Assembly (NCBI RefSeq): GCF_020536995.1
Contig: NC_068359.1
Coordinates: 102,811,974 to 102,875,973 of the forward strand
DNA: 64,000 nt
Source: Dreissena polymorpha
Taxonomy: Eukaryota; Mollusca; Bivalvia; Myida; Dreissenidae
Direction: 5' to 3'
Part shown: piece by piece, positions 1 through 12,570 of the stretch
How the letters are laid out: each line of letters opens with the position of its first letter
Numbering within the stretch: the stretch's first letter is position 1
Translations under genes and position numbers: made by a program
The notes under the pieces: generated by a model
The model's database searches: none
Told to the model about the DNA's origin: nothing
The model's input: the letters and a program-made list of their open reading frames with translations, nothing else

Positions 1-799
1 AAAAATAAATTTGGTACATAAAAAATTGGGTATGAAAAATTTTGGGTATGAATATTTTTATATTAGGAAAGATGGGGTACCTGTTACAGGCTTTTTCCGC
101 CCATTGCCACGAGTCCGAAATTTGGCCCCATTCCCAATGCAAATCTGGTTGTTTTTTTCCCAATTGAAAAAATTTTTTCCCAATTCCAAAAAAAAAAAAA
201 AAAAATTTTTTTTTTTTTTACCTTAAAATATTTTAGTTAACCTGATCCGGTGTAGAAAATAGAAAGTGTTGCATAATTAAATTATCTGTTGCCTTGAATT
301 TGTTTTAAAACTGTAAAATATGTTAATGATTATTTAAGACTTTCCTTATTTTCCTCAAAAGCCGGCGCTTCGCATGATTTTTTTCACCTCAAAAAGGCCA
401 GGCCTTTTCCCCAAATTCAGATTAAAAAACCTGCACTTATCTCACGTGTTCATAATACTTTGTAAAATTTTAATAATAAGTTATCAAAATAGTCTTTATT
501 TACCAGTTAACGGCTTCTTTGAAATATAAGAAACACTATTTACATGCGATAATTTTTCCCAATTGAGCCAATTTTGCGAATATTTTTTTCCCAAAATGGG
601 GGTTTTCACGACGCGAAATTCCCAAAATTCCAGTGTGGCGTATTCCCAAAATGGAGTGGAAAAAGCATGTGTTAGTATACCGGGGTACCCAAAAGTATCA
701 TTTGAAAATCGGTGTACGGTGAAGTATGCTTCAAAGTACCCGGGGTACGGGGAAGTAGTACCCGTGGGGAACTTAACCCATTCAGCATACATTATCTTG
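1..799. other. AT-rich repeat debris; no gene seen
   Basis: Two 'ttttcccaatt' / 'ttgggaattttt' rich stretches (1-435 and 550-700) resemble the low-complexity element at 4,770-5,264. A poly-A/poly-T run lies at 188-220. Short open frames here have no coding character. Confidence 0.4.
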
Positions 800-1031
800 T
801 CCGGGCAATAACTATGTCATTCATTGTGAGATTTTAAAATTACTCGGTACATTTGCTCACAATTATTGGACGGCGTCTCATGCGAAAGAATTACATCGAT
901 ATCTCCAAGGTCCAGGTCACACTTGGAGTTCAAAAGTCGAAAATGGCCATAAATGAGCTTGTCCGGGCCATAACTATGTCATTCATTGTGAGATTTTAAA
1001 ATGACTCTGTACATTAATTTTGTTCACAGTC
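800..1031 (+). repeat. Left part of a bivalve 'ggtca' tandem-core repeat
   Basis: The sequence 'ccgggcaataactatgtcat' and 'tgagattttaaaat' recurs within 150 bp and again at 19,890-20,110. The copy is split at 1,031/2,752 by the inserted element at 1,032-2,751 and resumes to about 2,945, where it ends 'gagctctagtt', the common 3' end of this family. Confidence 0.7.
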
Positions 1032-2751
1032 CAGTGCCTTCCCCAGGAATTTGTTCAGGCGCCCCGGGGGTGGGTTCGGGAGGGGTGTCCCCTCCCTACG
1101 TTGATTTTTTTTAATTTAACGTGTCAATTCACGTTCTGTGGTGCGTTATAACTCAAAGAAAAACAGCGTCAAAAGACGTCATTTGGTGCGCTATGACTCT
1201 TCAAAAAAAATCCCCCAGTCATTTAAACATATAGTTTTTTATATTGTTTAATTGTTTTAAAACTTTTCCGCACAGATAGTAAAATCCCGACTCGAACGAT
1301 TCCCCAATACATCCGTTTCAACCCGACTCTATTACTGTATACTTACTATTTTTCAAGTTTCTATTTATTACCCGATAATCCCGTTTATTCCGTTTTTATC
1401 AATCTCTTTCTGGTAAATATTTACGATAAAAGCTTTCAGTTATTTCTTTAACACAAACCTTGCCATTTTTTAAGTGACTATTTATAGATTTGATGAAATA
1501 TTGCCTCTGAATATGCGTCAATCCCCTGACCTGTTGTGTGCTTGTTAAAACGCTCAATACACGCCATTTGTATGCAATATACGCGACGTTGTACATGCTG
1601 CATAATTTTCGCGCTCTTTTTAATTGAGAAAAAGATTCGACACAAAATAAATTTGCACTCCTAATTTGAAGCAAAAATATTTAACGGTGCGGTAACATTT
1701 ACATTCGGAAGTGTGTTTCGGATTAAAAACGCGTTAACATCGACTTACGGTAATGGGTTTCGGATTACAAATTTAATTATTCCCATTTGACATTTCAACA
1801 AATATTAACCGTTGCGTTATAAATTCAACGATAATTTGTTTACACACTTTACGAGTCGAATAAATGTTTTGACGGAATTATGCATGAAAATCACGTTGTC
1901 CAAGAGGATCACGGCTGGTTGCCGTCATCAGTCTTCTAACTATCGATTATCGGACGAAACATTTACAAGTGTGCGTAATTAATTCAACGAAAATTTGTTA
2001 AAAGCGCATTACGTGTCGAATAAATGTCAGAAAAACGAGGTTAATCAGTTCTATAAATGGACATGTTGAAATATACATGTACTGGAATTAAATAAATTGT
2101 TATCACATAATTGTAACCGCTATAATAATTAATTGTTTACCACTTGCAATTAATTTCTCGTATTAATTATGAGTCATAGGTAACACTTGTTTACAGTAAA
2201 AAGGTGTGATGATGATGCCCGAAACCGTCTTTAATGTTCTGTACTGTACTAATTACCGGTTTTATATTACTCAAATGGTACAACTACTTGCTAATCAAGC
2301 TGCGATAAACTCTTACTTCATGCCCGACGTCAATCAAAAATAATGGTCGATAGTTAACCCCGCCCTCATAAGCATTCGCGTAACCGATTGGACGATGAAC
2401 TTCACAGTTTGACGACTGGAAAGTTACCAGATACATCCTTGTCAGCATTTAAATGACCGTGTAATGTGGCTAGAATAATCGATACGCGCGTCATGCTATT
2501 CTCTTATCAGTGGATTATCCATTACCCCATGTGGTGTTTATGGCGATTACTTGTGAAAGTAGGTACCGAGTGCTCTTTTAAAACAGGGAATATTGATACA
2601 CTGATAGGGAAACCTTGATTTTTTTTGACAATCTCCACTTTCTTTTACTGAAGAATACACTAATCGGAAAATTTCAAGCGCCCCGGGGACTCTGATTTCG
2701 AAATTCAAGCGCCCCGGCAAGGGGCGCTTAAATGGCCTGGGGAAGACCCTG
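1032..2751. mobile_element. Non-autonomous DNA transposon, 1.7 kb, 5-bp target duplication
   Basis: The ends are CAGTGCCTTCCCCAGG and (reverse complement) CAGGGTCTTCCCCAGG, each followed by GCGCCCC. They are flanked by 'cagtc' at 1,027-1,031 and 2,752-2,756. The flanks join into a repeat known intact elsewhere in the window, which proves the insertion. No transposase reading frame is visible. A 5-bp duplication would fit several superfamilies, so I do not assign one. Confidence 0.75.
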
Positions 2752-2945
2752 CAGTCATTGGACGATGTGTCATGCAAAGAATTCAAGAGTTCAAAGGTCA
2801 AAATGGCCATAAATAATAATGGCATAATAATTCTTGAAAATCACCATAAATTAGCTTCTCTTGTTTTGTGACGACAGCATGCAAAATATTCTGCAGCATA
2901 AGGCGTTATACATCAAGTCTGTGACAGAGCTCTAGTTATAAATAT
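2752..2945 (+). repeat. Right part of the split 'ggtca' repeat
   Basis: This continues from 1,031 with 'cattggacgatgtgtcatgc' and ends 'gtctgtgacagagctctagt', the same ending as at about 17,925 and 20,115. Confidence 0.7.
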
Positions 2946-3419
2946 TTTTTTTTGAAAACCTGGTTTTGTGACAATTTTGTCTCTTGTTCAAAGTATTGTT
3001 GGTGTGTTTTTTTTTTAATGAAAAAAACTGAAAACCACAGTGCACGCACACAGGAAACAAAATAATAAAACTGCATAGCCTAATGAGATGCTCTTTTTAA
3101 TGCTCAGATTCTACTTCAGATACAATTACCATTTGAGTGTGAATCTGTCATCACTGATCAGACATTCACTGCATAATGGGCCCCATAGGGTATGGTCTGC
3201 TGGTATGAACTGGTCACCTGTGAGTACCAACAGGATTTACTGGTCAGATCAGTCTGGCCTTGGCTGGTCCTCACAATGGTAGTGGGGGAAGTGTAGTCGC
3301 ATAATGATGTGCACAATTAATAAGCATTTCCTACTTCTTAATGATGAAAGAGCTGGCTTGAAAACAAACTTCCCAGTTTTCGGGTGTTATTTTTAGAATG
3401 AAAGGTATATATGTAGTAA

Positions 3420-3870
3420 TTTAAGCTTACAGCATGCTTACAGTAAGCTTTTGGTATCGCCTTTTGTCATGAGTTGTCACATTTACCTTGGTAACAATCT
3501 AGAAGCCACATTTATTGTCAGATCTTCATGAATTTTGTTAAGAAAATTTGTCTCCATGATCTTTTGGCAGAGTTTGAAATTGATTCACATGAGGTTTAAA
3601 CACCTAAGTGATTGGATGATATAAAACAAGCGCTTGCTAACACTCTAGAAGTCACATCCAATCTTCATGAAAACATTCAATGATATCTAAGCTGATTGGA
3701 AAATTATTCAAAAAAATAGCCTCAAGGGGTTGGGGCAGTTGTTCTTAAAAAGCTATAGCAAAACCTTTGTAAAGCTCAAGTTGGTACATTTATTGTCCAA
3801 TCTTTAGCAAACTTAATAAGACCATTTGTAACAATTCAATCTCTTCTGAATTTAAACTGGTAACATTAAG
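3420..3870 (+). repeat. Degraded tandem-core repeat of the 'agctcacctg' family
   Basis: Units such as 'ggtaacaatctagaagccac' and 'attgtcagatcttcatga' match the cores at 24,560-25,800 and 26,830-27,100, but are more diverged. The neighbouring stretches 2,946-3,419 and 3,871-4,769 show nothing recognisable beyond AT-rich sequence. Confidence 0.6.
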
Positions 3871-4769
3871 TAAAAAACTAGATCAATAGGTCAAATACAA
3901 ACAAGAAATATCTTTAAAAAGATATACAGCGTTGATGTTGTAATGTTTGCGACCATCGAAAGGATATAGAATGAAGCGACCATGCCTTTTAGTGAAGGTA
4001 GTGAGTGATAATAAGATAATATATTTTACTGTATTAACAAATAAGAAATGAAGAACAAGAAGAGGTGAAATTGTATGTTTTATTGTCAATAAGTATTGTA
4101 ATGACTAGGTTTTCATAATTGAACGAGTAATGCATTAGTTTCAATAGGAAAAAAAAACATTTTCGCCACTGAAATACTAAGAACATAATGTTGGAATGAA
4201 ATAAAAGATAATGTGTTATAATGTGTAAAGATGTTAGTAGAATGTCAACATAAAAGACTCAATATTGCAAGCATCATAGTGATATGAATTTTTTGCAGAA
4301 AGACAGAACTTTATATAAAAAATGTATAAAACAAAGTACAAAGAAACATATTTACACTAATAAACGCAAATATGGATTAGAATAAATCAAAGACAGATAT
4401 TTCCAACACCTATATATTTCCTTAGTATCGGGGGCTTAACTGCCCCCAAACCCCCGCTTTATCGATAGTGGTAAACAACTGCATACCGGTTAAGTGCAAT
4501 CTAGCCTGTTTGTGTAGTGTTTAGTGTGACTGCTACGGCATGTAAACAATAGCTTCTTTTAATTGTAGAGACATGTGATTAATGCTATACTGCTTCATAA
4601 ACTAAGGAGAAACGTTTCGATGTAATGTTTAGAGGATGTTTTCTATCATGACAGTTTTTAATTTATTGTAATTTACATGTATATAATTTACAATATATTC
4701 ATATTTCAGTTCAAATGATATGCATCCAATGTTTACGGTGATTTTTTTATTATTAGCCAATGCACTATC

Positions 4770-5264
4770 AGGGGTTTTTCTGCCTATTTTGGGAAAAGGA
4801 GTCGAGACTGACCAAATTGGGAATTTTTTATCGACAAAATTGGCCATTTTGGGAATTTTTGCCTCTATGAAACGGCTCATTTGGGAAAAAATTGGGAATT
4901 TATCATGCTTAAATAATTCAGTGGTTTAACATATAAATTTGTTTTTATTTGTTATTTTGTCTTCTTTAAATAAAACAGATGCAATATTGGGCATGTTCAA
5001 CGTTTATTCAAGTACTGCAGTTTTGTTTTTCAGTTACAGTTTCTCTCTGAGATAAGAACTGTACAGTCAAAACCTTATAGCAGATATTTGTGAAAAAAGC
5101 CAACACTGGTTAGTCACACAAGTTATAAGACACTTCATGCTTAAAAAAAAATAATTTTTGTTTGGAAATTGGGATTTTTTTTATAATTTCGGTTTGGGAT
5201 CGGGTCCGTTTGCTTTGGGAGTGCCTCCGTTTTCCGGAGGGGCGGACAGTGCTGAAAAACCCCT
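4770..5264. mobile_element. Possible short element with AGGGGTTTTTC inverted ends
   Basis: The left end AGGGGTTTTTCTGC is the inverse of the right end GCTGAAAAACCCCT, and the interior is rich in 'ttgggaattttt'. No clear target duplication was found, so the limits are tentative. Confidence 0.45.
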
Positions 5265-5769
5265 GACTATTCAGATTTATTCATTTGGGACCTATCATGA
5301 ATGAAGGTCATCTAAGGTCAAAAGTGACGTTAAACAGCTACGCCTAAAAAACTTGTTTACTCTCTAGCAGTCACATTTTGTTTTCCAATCTTCCTGAAAC
5401 TTGGCCAGAATATTTGTTCTAATGATTTCTCAGCCACAAACCTGGCCTGTTGATAAATATGGCTGCAAGAGGTTTGGTCTGTTTTCGTTGTATGGCTATA
5501 GTGAAGCCCAATTAACACATGAATATAATTTTTCGTTTCAGTATTTTACTTACTACAAAATTTCAATTTTAACTGCATTTACCAGAATTGGGGCTTAAAA
5601 GTGCATTTAAAGTATTATCCCAGATTAGCCTGTGCATTCCACACAGGCTCATCTGGTACGACACTTAACGTTTAAACTGGAATTTTGTTAATAGAGACTC
5701 CTATGAAACAAAAACTACAATAAAAGCGGTAAATGCTGTTCCTGATGCACACCGCTATATGTTCATGCA
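5265..5769 (+). repeat. Tandem-core fragment and a partial palindromic element
   Basis: 5,280-5,500 resembles the 'cttcatgaaacttgg' cores. 5,600-5,760 is a left arm of the dispersed palindromic element ('cagattagcctgtgcattcc'). Confidence 0.5.
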
Positions 5770-5967
5770 TTAACTCTTTCAGTGCGGGAACCGAATTTTG
5801 AAGGCCTTTGCAAACAGTTTGGATCCAGATGAGACGCCACAGAACGTGGCGTCTCATCAGGATCCAAACTGTTTGCTATTCTGATAGCATTCTTTGAAAA
5901 AAAATGAAGAAAATGCTAATTTTAGAAACTTAGCAGACGACAAATTTCCCAGCATGCAAAGGGTTAA
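5770..5967. mobile_element. piggyBac-type MITE (family A), TTAA-flanked
   Basis: The element lies between two TTAA sites, with imperfect inverted ends CTCTTTCAGTGCGGGAA and CCCTTTGCATGCTGGGAA. In the middle is a near-perfect ~27-bp hairpin around a BamHI-like GGATCC (TTTGGATCCAGATGAGACG). Same family as 14,744, 42,262 and 50,542. Confidence 0.85.
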
Positions 5968-6041
5968 GGTCCATTTTCGCAGAGCTAGGCTTAATTTATT
6001 TCTTCAGATGACTGTCAATTCAAGATGTCATAAACATAGAA

Positions 6042-6172
6042 AATAATAGGTTAGTGTTGATCATGTTTATCATGCTCGGAATAGAAAACAAATAGCCAGA
6101 GCCTTGGTGAGTGCTTTTTCATTTTTGTGCCGAACATGACAAACCTGATGTTATCAACACTAATCTATTATT
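6042..6172. mobile_element. Short inverted-repeat element
   Basis: The ends AATAATAGGTTAGTGTTGAT and ATCAACACTAATCTATTATT are near-perfect inverses, and the interior also pairs. Flanking duplication is unclear. Confidence 0.55.
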
Positions 6173-6177
6173 CTATT

Positions 6178-6353
6178 TATCCCACTTTTTATTCAGTAAA
6201 CCTTTTTATTTAAACAAAATTAGTTTAACTGGATAATTTCACTGGATTTATGACGTCATTTTGTTGAACAAATGACATCATTTTGTGCAGTGGTTTATAG
6301 CAGATATTTAATCAACGGGGCTTTAATCAACATTTCGCTGTAAAAGTGGGATA
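6178..6353. mobile_element. Short MITE with TATCCCACTTTT ends
   Basis: The left end TATCCCACTTTTTA and right end AAAAGTGGGATA are inverted. It lies 5 bp from the preceding element. Coding content is absent. Confidence 0.55.
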
Positions 6354-6763
6354 AAATGTTTTGATTTACAGGCCATCTATTGACTGACAATTTAAATGTA
6401 TGAAACTAATATTGTTATCAATTCCTACAGCTTAAAGGACTTAAAGGAAAATTAGTAATGTCTTATCAATTTACGCCAGTAATAACTTTCTTACAATATA
6501 AAGAGCTTTTAGAATCGTTTCAAACACACAAATCAATCCAGAAATATTTGAAAAACATAATATGAAACACATTTTTAGTAATGTATTTTAAATTAATCTC
6601 TGATTTTGTACTTAAATTTGCAGTTTCTTTTTTCACATTCTGACAAGTGAAATTTATTGAATAAGAACATTCCTCTTGCCCAGACACAATAATTATCTTA
6701 AATATTTTTTTATTCTAAACAATAAGAAAAATGGACTGTTTTCAATATCTCAACAACAAGAAA

Positions 6764-6845
6764 CAGCATACAATCAGCATACAAACAGCATACAATCAGC
6801 ATACAATCAGCATACAATCAGCATACAATCAGCATACAATCAACA
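6764..6845 (+). repeat. 11-bp minisatellite
   Basis: About seven units of 'catacaatcag' occur, with one 'catacaaacag' variant. Reading frames across it are open only because the unit lacks stops. Adjacent stretches 6,354-6,763 and 6,846-7,310 show nothing else. Confidence 0.85.
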
Positions 6846-7320
6846 AACTACTGACAATCACAATTTCAGCATTTTGCTCTTTACAACTGTGCATAGTATT
6901 ATTAGCATTGTACTTCAAATCTCAAAAGATGTAGATGTGTGAAAATCATGATAAATTGATTCTTGCAATTTTATCGAGCATTATGCAATGAATCCATCAA
7001 TTAATGTCCATATTATTTAAATTATGTAATTTGACAATAATGTCACATTCTTTTATAACCACATGCAGAGTTAGTTATGTAAACAACAAGATGCTGGTGA
7101 AAAGATTTCAACATGTTATGAAACCTAATCCAAATTACATTACTTGCAAACAAACCGTTTACAGGATTGTTTGAAGCTGTCAAAACACCCATTGCATTGC
7201 TTGTGGCTTTCACCTAGTGGTCTTAAAATAGTCCCTCGCAAATTTAATATAAGACCTTCTTACATGATTCAATTTTTAAAGGCTTCATTTCCAACCTTTA
7301 GATACCGATGATCAGCAAAC

Positions 7321-7375
7321 AGCATAAAACCAGAACAGACTGCGAGTTACTTGCAGGCTGTTCTGGTTTTATGCT
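7321..7375. repeat. Perfect 18-bp hairpin
   Basis: AGCATAAAACCAGAACAG and its exact inverse are separated by a 19-bp loop. The same motif, degraded, occurs near 12,300-12,420 ('tgctgtttgctgctcatc'), so it belongs to a dispersed repeat. Confidence 0.75.
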
Positions 7376-7544
7376 GATTGCACATTGCCATTTTCAATTC
7401 GCTTTTGAGTGGAAAAGAGTTAAAGGGAAGTCCATCCACTTAGTGAGAAAAATATGTACCACACTGATTTTCTGGTTTTTACCAGGTTTGTTTGCACCCT
7501 ACAGAGCTTGAGACTTGCAGAATCTATAGAAATATATATATAAA

Positions 7545-8150
7545 TTGCCTGACCTACATGAAAACTTTGAATCCCGAAGCTCCAACATGAAAACTTTGAA
7601 TCCCAAAGCTCCTATATGAACAAATCTCAAAGCACCTACATGAAAACTTTGCTTCCTCAAAGCTCCCAAATAAGAACTTTGTATCTTCAAAGCTACGACA
7701 TGAAAACTTTTTATCTTAAGAGCTCCTACATGAAAACTTTGTATCTTCAAAGCTACTACATGACAACTTCGTATCTTTAAAGCTCCTAGATGCCAACGTT
7801 TTATCATCAAAGCTCCTAGATGAAATCTTTGCATCCTTAAAGCTCCTAGATGAAATCTTTGCATCCTTGCAGCTCCTACATGAAAACTTTGCCTCATCAA
7901 AGCTCCTAAATGAAAATATTGCTTCCTCAAAGCTCCTAAATGAAAACTTAGCTTCCTCAAAGCCCCTACATGAACACTGTGCTTCCTCAAAGCACCTACA
8001 TGAAAACTTTGCATCCTCAAAGCTCCTACATGAAAAATTTGCATCCTCAAAGCTCCTACATGAAAAATTTGCATCCTCAAAGCTCCAACATAAAAACTTT
8101 TCTTCCTCAAAGCTCTTTCATGAAATCTTTATACCCCAAAACCTTTTTAA
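7545..8150. repeat. 30-bp satellite, about 20 units
   Basis: The unit reads CTCCTACATGAAAACTTTGC then ATCCTCAAAG. Because 30 is a multiple of three, both strands show long repetitive ORFs (a 10-residue period), which I regard as by-products; neither end of the array adjoins a recognisable exon. Confidence 0.9.
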
Positions 8151-8182
8151 CCAAAGTTGATACATCAATACTTAATACTTAA

Positions 8183-9763
8183 GGCCACGACTTTTTTTTT
8201 TATTGGTTTACAAAAATAATTTTGAAAATGGTCCATCGGGCGGTCGAAAAAAAAAAAAAAAAAAAAAAAAAATTGGAAAAATAAGTTAATACTAATAACA
8301 TCAGAACAAAGACATCATATCTTTTATAACCTTAACACAGAGACGAAAAATCTAATTATGCAATGAAACACATCTATATCTTCAAATGAAATGAGTCACC
8401 TAAAAGCACCTTTTGTAACATCAGGCAATTTTAAACACTCCATTAAATGACATGCGTTCTTCTCCCATTAAAACGAAAAACTGCGCTTCATTTCCGTAAT
8501 TCGATGCGCACCATTACGCAATGCGATGCCCGTTGCATAAATCTTATATAAGATAAACTACTCATACACAAAGTATGTGTTTGCTCTTATTGGACTTATG
8601 ACATCGTCCATGAAAAAAATCGAGGTAGATCGATCCCCGCGTCGTCGCGGTAATGTTTGTTAAAGTTGTTGTTGTCATGAAAACTCGTTGATTTACAACG
8701 CAACACGTCTTTATTAAACTGACGCGAATTAATACAATCATATTTGTCAACTTGGCTTTTGCTTTATTTTGATAATTTAATCCAAAGTTTAATGTTAGCA
8801 AGTGTTTTTACTGGAATTGTAAACAAGGAGCCAGTTAAAGTCTTCCGAAAATGTGCAGTCTGTGTGAATTGACAGTTTGACGTCATCAAAGGAAAGCCGC
8901 TTGCTGTCTGAAGCAATAAAGCGACAAATTTCGCGCCGACAAAATTGGCTTCCTTTGTCTAGCAATCAACATGCCGAACCAATCGTGCGTTTGTTTCTCA
9001 ATTGCAATCCTCCAATTTAATAATAGCACGTGCATAGCTCCGCCTTCGAATCTTTTGCAGAGAACGGAGGCGGAGTTTAACGGTTAATTGAGCTAGTATT
9101 TTTAATACGCAAGTTGAGTTCCGATTTGCCGAAATTACTCGGCCCTAAGCATTAAAACGACAAATACATTTATCAATGATTTTCCGAGATATACCGATTT
9201 GTTCCGATTTCCAAACTTTCTGTATAGTTCCTATAAACTATGGCGGACGTGTTTACAAAATTCCTAAACACATATATCGTAAATAATGGCAGTGTTTTAT
9301 TGGATTATTTATACTAATTATCAAATTGCAAGGTAATACTTTTTATCTACTATAATATCGGGTATGTTTAATATAATTAACATGTTAAACAATATAGTTG
9401 CGTCACAGACTCGGAAATAAATTTTGATGCGGTCGACATTTTACTGACGCTGATTTTCCTATTGTCTGTAATTAAATAAATTTTGAGAAGTGCCCATAAA
9501 AGGACTGGTACATACTGTGTCACATTGAAAAATATCCCGATCTCTGTAATATATGTGAACCAATCGTTGATTGTACTTACTTGATTTTATTCGCAACCGT
9601 ACTCAAACCGGATCGTTTTTTTTTTCTCGTTTCGCTCGTTTTTCAGTGCGGTCGGGAATAAAATATATAAAAAAAAGACGATTTTCCGATTTTATTTTTT
9701 TTCCCATTTTCCAAAAATTAGGGTCGGCGGTTTTGTAAACCAAGAAATATAAAAGTCATGGCC
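8183..9763. mobile_element. Non-autonomous PIF/Harbinger-type element
   Basis: The ends GGCCACGACTTTT and (inverse) GGCCATGACTTTT are followed on both sides by TTGGTTTACAAAA-like sequence, and the element is flanked by TAA. GGC-start ends with a 3-bp TWA duplication are typical of PIF/Harbinger. No transposase frame is seen. The interior includes a poly-A run (8,250-8,270) and GC-richer DNA at 8,900-9,080. Confidence 0.7.
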
Positions 9764-9766
9764 TAA

Positions 9767-10828
9767 TAAGCTTTGCCCAAATTTTCCTGTTGAAGTTACA
9801 GGTTGATAATGAAACCCCTCTTTTGTAAGTGCCTTAGCAAAAAGAAATGGAGAAGACATAGCTGTGATCCAGTTTTAAGACACGTTAACAATAAATAGGG
9901 AAAGGAAGCTTACCAAATTTAGCCTAATTATGTAACTCATTAATTGAGCAAAACTCTGAATTTATATTTGTATGTGAAATAAAAAACTGAACATGTGTTC
10001 AAACAATGTATTTGAAATAGCAAAAGCTTTCTTAAGCCACATAGTGATCGTTTAAGTAAGCTTTCTTAAGCCACATAGTGATCGTTTAAGTAAGTTTAAA
10101 ATTGTATCCCTTCCTATTGTATAAAGTTTAAGTATCTTATTTCTCTTAAGTACATCAGAATTGTAACCTTATAATACAAGTTAGTGGGTCACTCTTACAG
10201 TGCATGATGGTTTAATATCTATGCTGCTTAGGGTCAAAGTTTCAGTGAGATGAAATTGTAAAATGATCATATACACATGCCAGAATTTTTCATTCAAATC
10301 AGGACATTCCATTAAAAAAATGTTGGGACATTTGACCAAAAAGCGGGACACATAAAACAATAAATCATGCCACCTTAACTGTAGTCGGTAATCAGTGTGT
10401 TACATGTCCTTCAAATCACATAATCTTTGGCCAATATTTTACATCAAAGCGGGACAGAGGCCCCATTTTAACATGTCTAACACGATCGATATGCGCACAT
10501 CGAGCATTGTTTTATTCAACCAATCGTCAATTAACTCTAAATTTGGATTGATGCATGAACAAACAAAATTAGTCGAAAACAAAAGTAAATTTATGTTCAA
10601 CATCAAAGTGTATTGGTCAGCATTCAATTAGTTTGATATACAAAATCGGTGTTTTGACAGGATATTTAGCCTCGGGTGGTATAATACACTGAAAAGGGCG
10701 TCATAGTATGTTTGGGCTTTGGACTCCTTTCATAATAACACCATGGTGTGAATGCCTGATAAAATCAATTATAATTTTCTGATAAATAGCTGATAAGGTG
10801 TCAAGAACAACACTGGTGCACTCAAGTA
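9767..10828. other. Gene-free stretch with a 34-bp duplication
   Basis: 10,027-10,094 is a perfect two-fold tandem of a 34-bp unit starting CTTTCTTAAGCCACATAGTG. The rest is AT-rich with no feature seen. Confidence 0.6.
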
Positions 10829-11845
10829 CAGTAGACTCTCTGTAGCGGACGGTCTGGGGACCGGCCTGATCGTCCGGTTTTCAGAGAGTTCCGGTTTACC
10901 AAGAGAAGGCATATTGCCGAAATATACATTGTATGCATTATGTACAAAATCATAAAAGAATACAAAAAAAACATATACATGTACATGTACCATGTGATTA
11001 CTGAACTCATGTAATGTTTATGTTTAAAGTATTCTTCAAAAATGTGTTTTTATTTTATTAAAAGCCAAAAACATTCCATTCCGACTTGTTTTGATTAATC
11101 CCAAAGTGAGTGTGGTGCTTTATACATGTATGTACATGTACATGCGTACGAGACATTTGTCATATAGGCGAGTGAGTTGTGTTCGAGTTCGCTATAAATA
11201 CTTAAATAGCTCTGAAGTAATCAAGTTGTATTTGTTACAAATAGGAAGCGCTAAACGTCATAGACAGTTTTGACGTAGTTCGACACAAAAACGATTGTTG
11301 TGGACTCACGATTCATTGTTCAAGATATAACACATTTCACAAAACATACACAAAAAAACAGCGTCATATTTTAAAGGCATTTATAATCTCAGTAAGTCTT
11401 GTCAAAACCTACTAATAAAACAATGGGGTCAATCACTTTTTGGTGTTACCGCACGTCTATAAATGATATTCACTATTTGTTTTACATTATTTAATCGGAC
11501 TTCAATAGTGCGGTAACTTGACACCTTTATGGTATGTTTAATCCGATTATCGATAATTGCGCGAGCGGAATTTGTAACACCGCACTCGCCATGCTGACCA
11601 GGTATAATTGTAGTTTACACACCTCGGGCATCTTTAGAATGTGGACCGTCCGGTGTACTCAATGTATTTTACGTCGAAAATGATGAAATTCAGGGATATC
11701 CGATCGGTTTCCGGTTTCAAGAGAGTTAGGTTTATTCAACATTTTTTAACAAAGAAATAGAAGGGGAAAATACGGGACTGGCCCGACCGTTTAGAATCTG
11801 GAGATTTCCGGTATTCAAAGAGTCCGGTATTGGCAGAGTCTACTG
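10829..11845. mobile_element. Non-autonomous pogo/Tigger-type element (TA duplication)
   Basis: The ends CAGTAGACTCTCTGTA and (inverse) CAGTAGACTCTGCCAATA are flanked by TA. Subterminal sequence such as 'ccggttttcagagagttccg' is repeated in inverse near the other end ('ccggtttcaagagagtt'). CAGTAGACTC ends are typical of pogo-like elements. No transposase frame is visible. Confidence 0.8.
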
Positions 11846-12570
11846 TAGTAGAAATGGTTTGTTTAAAAGGGGTATAAAGGGATAAGCGATGGTAAACTTA
11901 TGCCAGACAGTGCTTGAATAGGCAATATTATTGTGAATTGAAAGAACGTTCTTTGTTTTTGTCGAATGTCGAGACAAATGTGTCATCAGGACGCTGGGAC
12001 AAATGCCCAAAAAGTGGGACTGTCCCTTCGATATCGGGATGTCTTGCATGTACCAGTTTGTATGATCAACTTGCAAAGTTTAACATTTAATGAGCCTCTG
12101 GGAAAACTCTGTATTAAACCCTGTTTTTCCAGAATGAGGCCAAAATGAAAACGGATGAGTTGCTTAAAGGCATTGAAGTATTACCCGATTGTATATATGT
12201 AGCAGACAGAATATATACAAACAGATCTTAATTTATTCAGCAGTTTATTCATGATTGGCATAGTGACTGTTGATTTGAAACTATTGCATCTTCTAGCTTT
12301 TATGCTAAAATAAGTATGGTTGCACTCTGTTCAGGTGTTATGCTGTTTGCTGCTCATCACTTTCTTGGGGTTGCAATGAAACTTTTCATTTTTGAATCTA
12401 GTAAGAAAGGTCTTTTCTTTAATTTTCTAAGGTACTTCAAATGGGTTAAATGAGTATCTCAGTATTAGGATAAATTATGGTAAACTTTTATTTTCTTTGG
12501 AAGAAAACTTTATTCAGCAATAGACATTATTGTTGAAAAACACATATGGCTACGATATATGACAAATTAT
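11846..12570. other. Gene-free stretch
   Basis: About 12,300-12,470 is a degraded copy of the hairpin-bearing repeat seen at 7,312. The remainder is AT-rich without recognisable features. 12,557-12,570 is the left target duplication of the next element. Confidence 0.5.

Noticed and set aside
7499-8110. 203-codon frame with HVGALR repeats
   Set aside because: It is a translation of the 30-bp satellite; no start context or flanking coding sequence.
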